From Bacteroidia bacterium (GTDB lineage: Bacteria > Bacteroidota > Bacteroidia > J057), in contig JANQTF010000321.1 of the NCBI GenBank assembly GCA_030731845.1, forward strand, positions 1-35,235: DNA of 35,235 nt. Direction: 5' to 3'. The notes below the pieces were generated by a model. It was not told where the DNA came from and did not search any database. It saw only the letters and a list, made by a program, of their open reading frames with translations. A program made the position numbers and the translations under genes. This document shows, piece by piece, positions 34,949 through 35,235 of the stretch; the stretch's first letter is position 1, and every line of letters begins with the position of its first letter.

Positions 34949-35235
34949 GTGACAAAAGCAAAAGGAATGGCAACGTACCGCTCCCACAGTAGATCAAGCA
35001 AGGCATATGGGCCTTTGCTTAAATCAAAAGGTTTCGTACGACAGATGAAGAAAATTGGTTATGTGTAGCTGGGTTTGAGAAGGGTAGCGTCGTGGCTTTA
35101 TCTATTTCTCACAAAGGCCACCAAGGAATGCACCAAGGTCACAAAGGAAAGATTCACCCCATAAAGCCAGACATGCATCATGCATCCCTGGCCTTTCTGT
35201 GTACGGCCTTTCATGGCAGAGCCTGCTTGATCTTA
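34949..35235. repeat. Terminal intergenic region with degenerate CTTNGTG repeat (35108-35151)
   Basis: No gene is evident in the last 287 bases apart from the promoter region of the MFS gene. At 35108-35151 the words cacaaagg, ccaccaagg, caccaagg and cacaaagg follow one another at about 10-14 base intervals. Read on the minus strand this is a CTTTGTG/CTTGGTG series like the one at 300-340. An imperfect inverted repeat, aaagccag (35163-35170) with ctggcctt (35188-35195), follows. Confidence 0.5.

Noticed and set aside
35163-35195. Imperfect inverted repeat as a terminator
   Set aside because: One mismatch in 8 bp, a 17-base loop, no clear T run and no gene ending nearby.
1-35235. CRISPR array or rRNA operon
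   Set aside because: No regularly spaced identical repeats with unique spacers and no rRNA-like sequence were seen. The 81/87-bp tandem unit is not CRISPR-like.

Overview
The window looks like a chromosomal segment of a member of the Bacteroidota. The evidence is a type IX secretion (T9SS) type-A C-terminal sorting domain, a DUF3570 outer-membrane protein, a TonB C-terminal-like protein, an alpha/beta-fused E1 dehydrogenase, a GH109 enzyme, weak Shine-Dalgarno sites before most genes, and two exact TAnnTTTG promoter -7 elements. The class within the phylum cannot be settled by eye. There is no rRNA, CRISPR array, prophage or plasmid module. Most genes are housekeeping, envelope or metabolic.

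Layout. 1-407 is repeat-rich intergenic DNA. 408-5513 (+) carries a Tat-exported GH109 protein, a TonB_C-like protein paired with an outer-membrane barrel protein, an OsmC-like protein and O-succinylhomoserine sulfhydrylase (metZ). 5550-5830 is a small non-coding element with perfect 14-bp terminal inverted repeats, flanked by near-direct repeats that duplicate the 3' end of the next gene. 5839-8018 (-) holds a DUF3500 lipoprotein and a zinc-independent MDR oxidoreductase. 8135-10261 (+) is a DPP4-type S9 peptidase. 10282-12725 (-) is a PAS histidine kinase with a stand-alone receiver protein. 13073-15466 (+) is the fused E1, converging on trigger factor (-, TTG start). Then come tRNA-Leu(UAG) (-) and, divergently, a bifunctional RelA/SpoT protein (+). 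19794-20680 (+) is a small membrane ORF overlapping a lipoprotein gene. 20724-24302 (-) carries arfB, a PlsC-like acyltransferase, a truncated beta-helix lipoprotein and the DUF3570 protein. 24535-28215 (+) carries a T9SS cargo protein, an S74 chaperone-domain protein and an acetyl-CoA hydrolase/transferase-family enzyme. 28307-34948 (-) carries an unknown helical protein, a SWIM zinc-finger protein 6 nt downstream of a HerA-like ATPase, a Uma2 nuclease-fold protein and an MFS transporter. The last 250 bases are intergenic with another degenerate repeat.

How it fits together. Protein quality and translation stress are represented by trigger factor, ArfB, RelA/SpoT and a tRNA. The cell surface is represented by T9SS cargo, barrels, lipoproteins and a secreted peptidase. 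Five clear hairpin terminators bound the transcription units. The most unusual parts are the small inverted-repeat element with its copied gene end, the SWIM/HerA/Uma2 cluster, and the E1 with a non-canonical thiamine-diphosphate motif.
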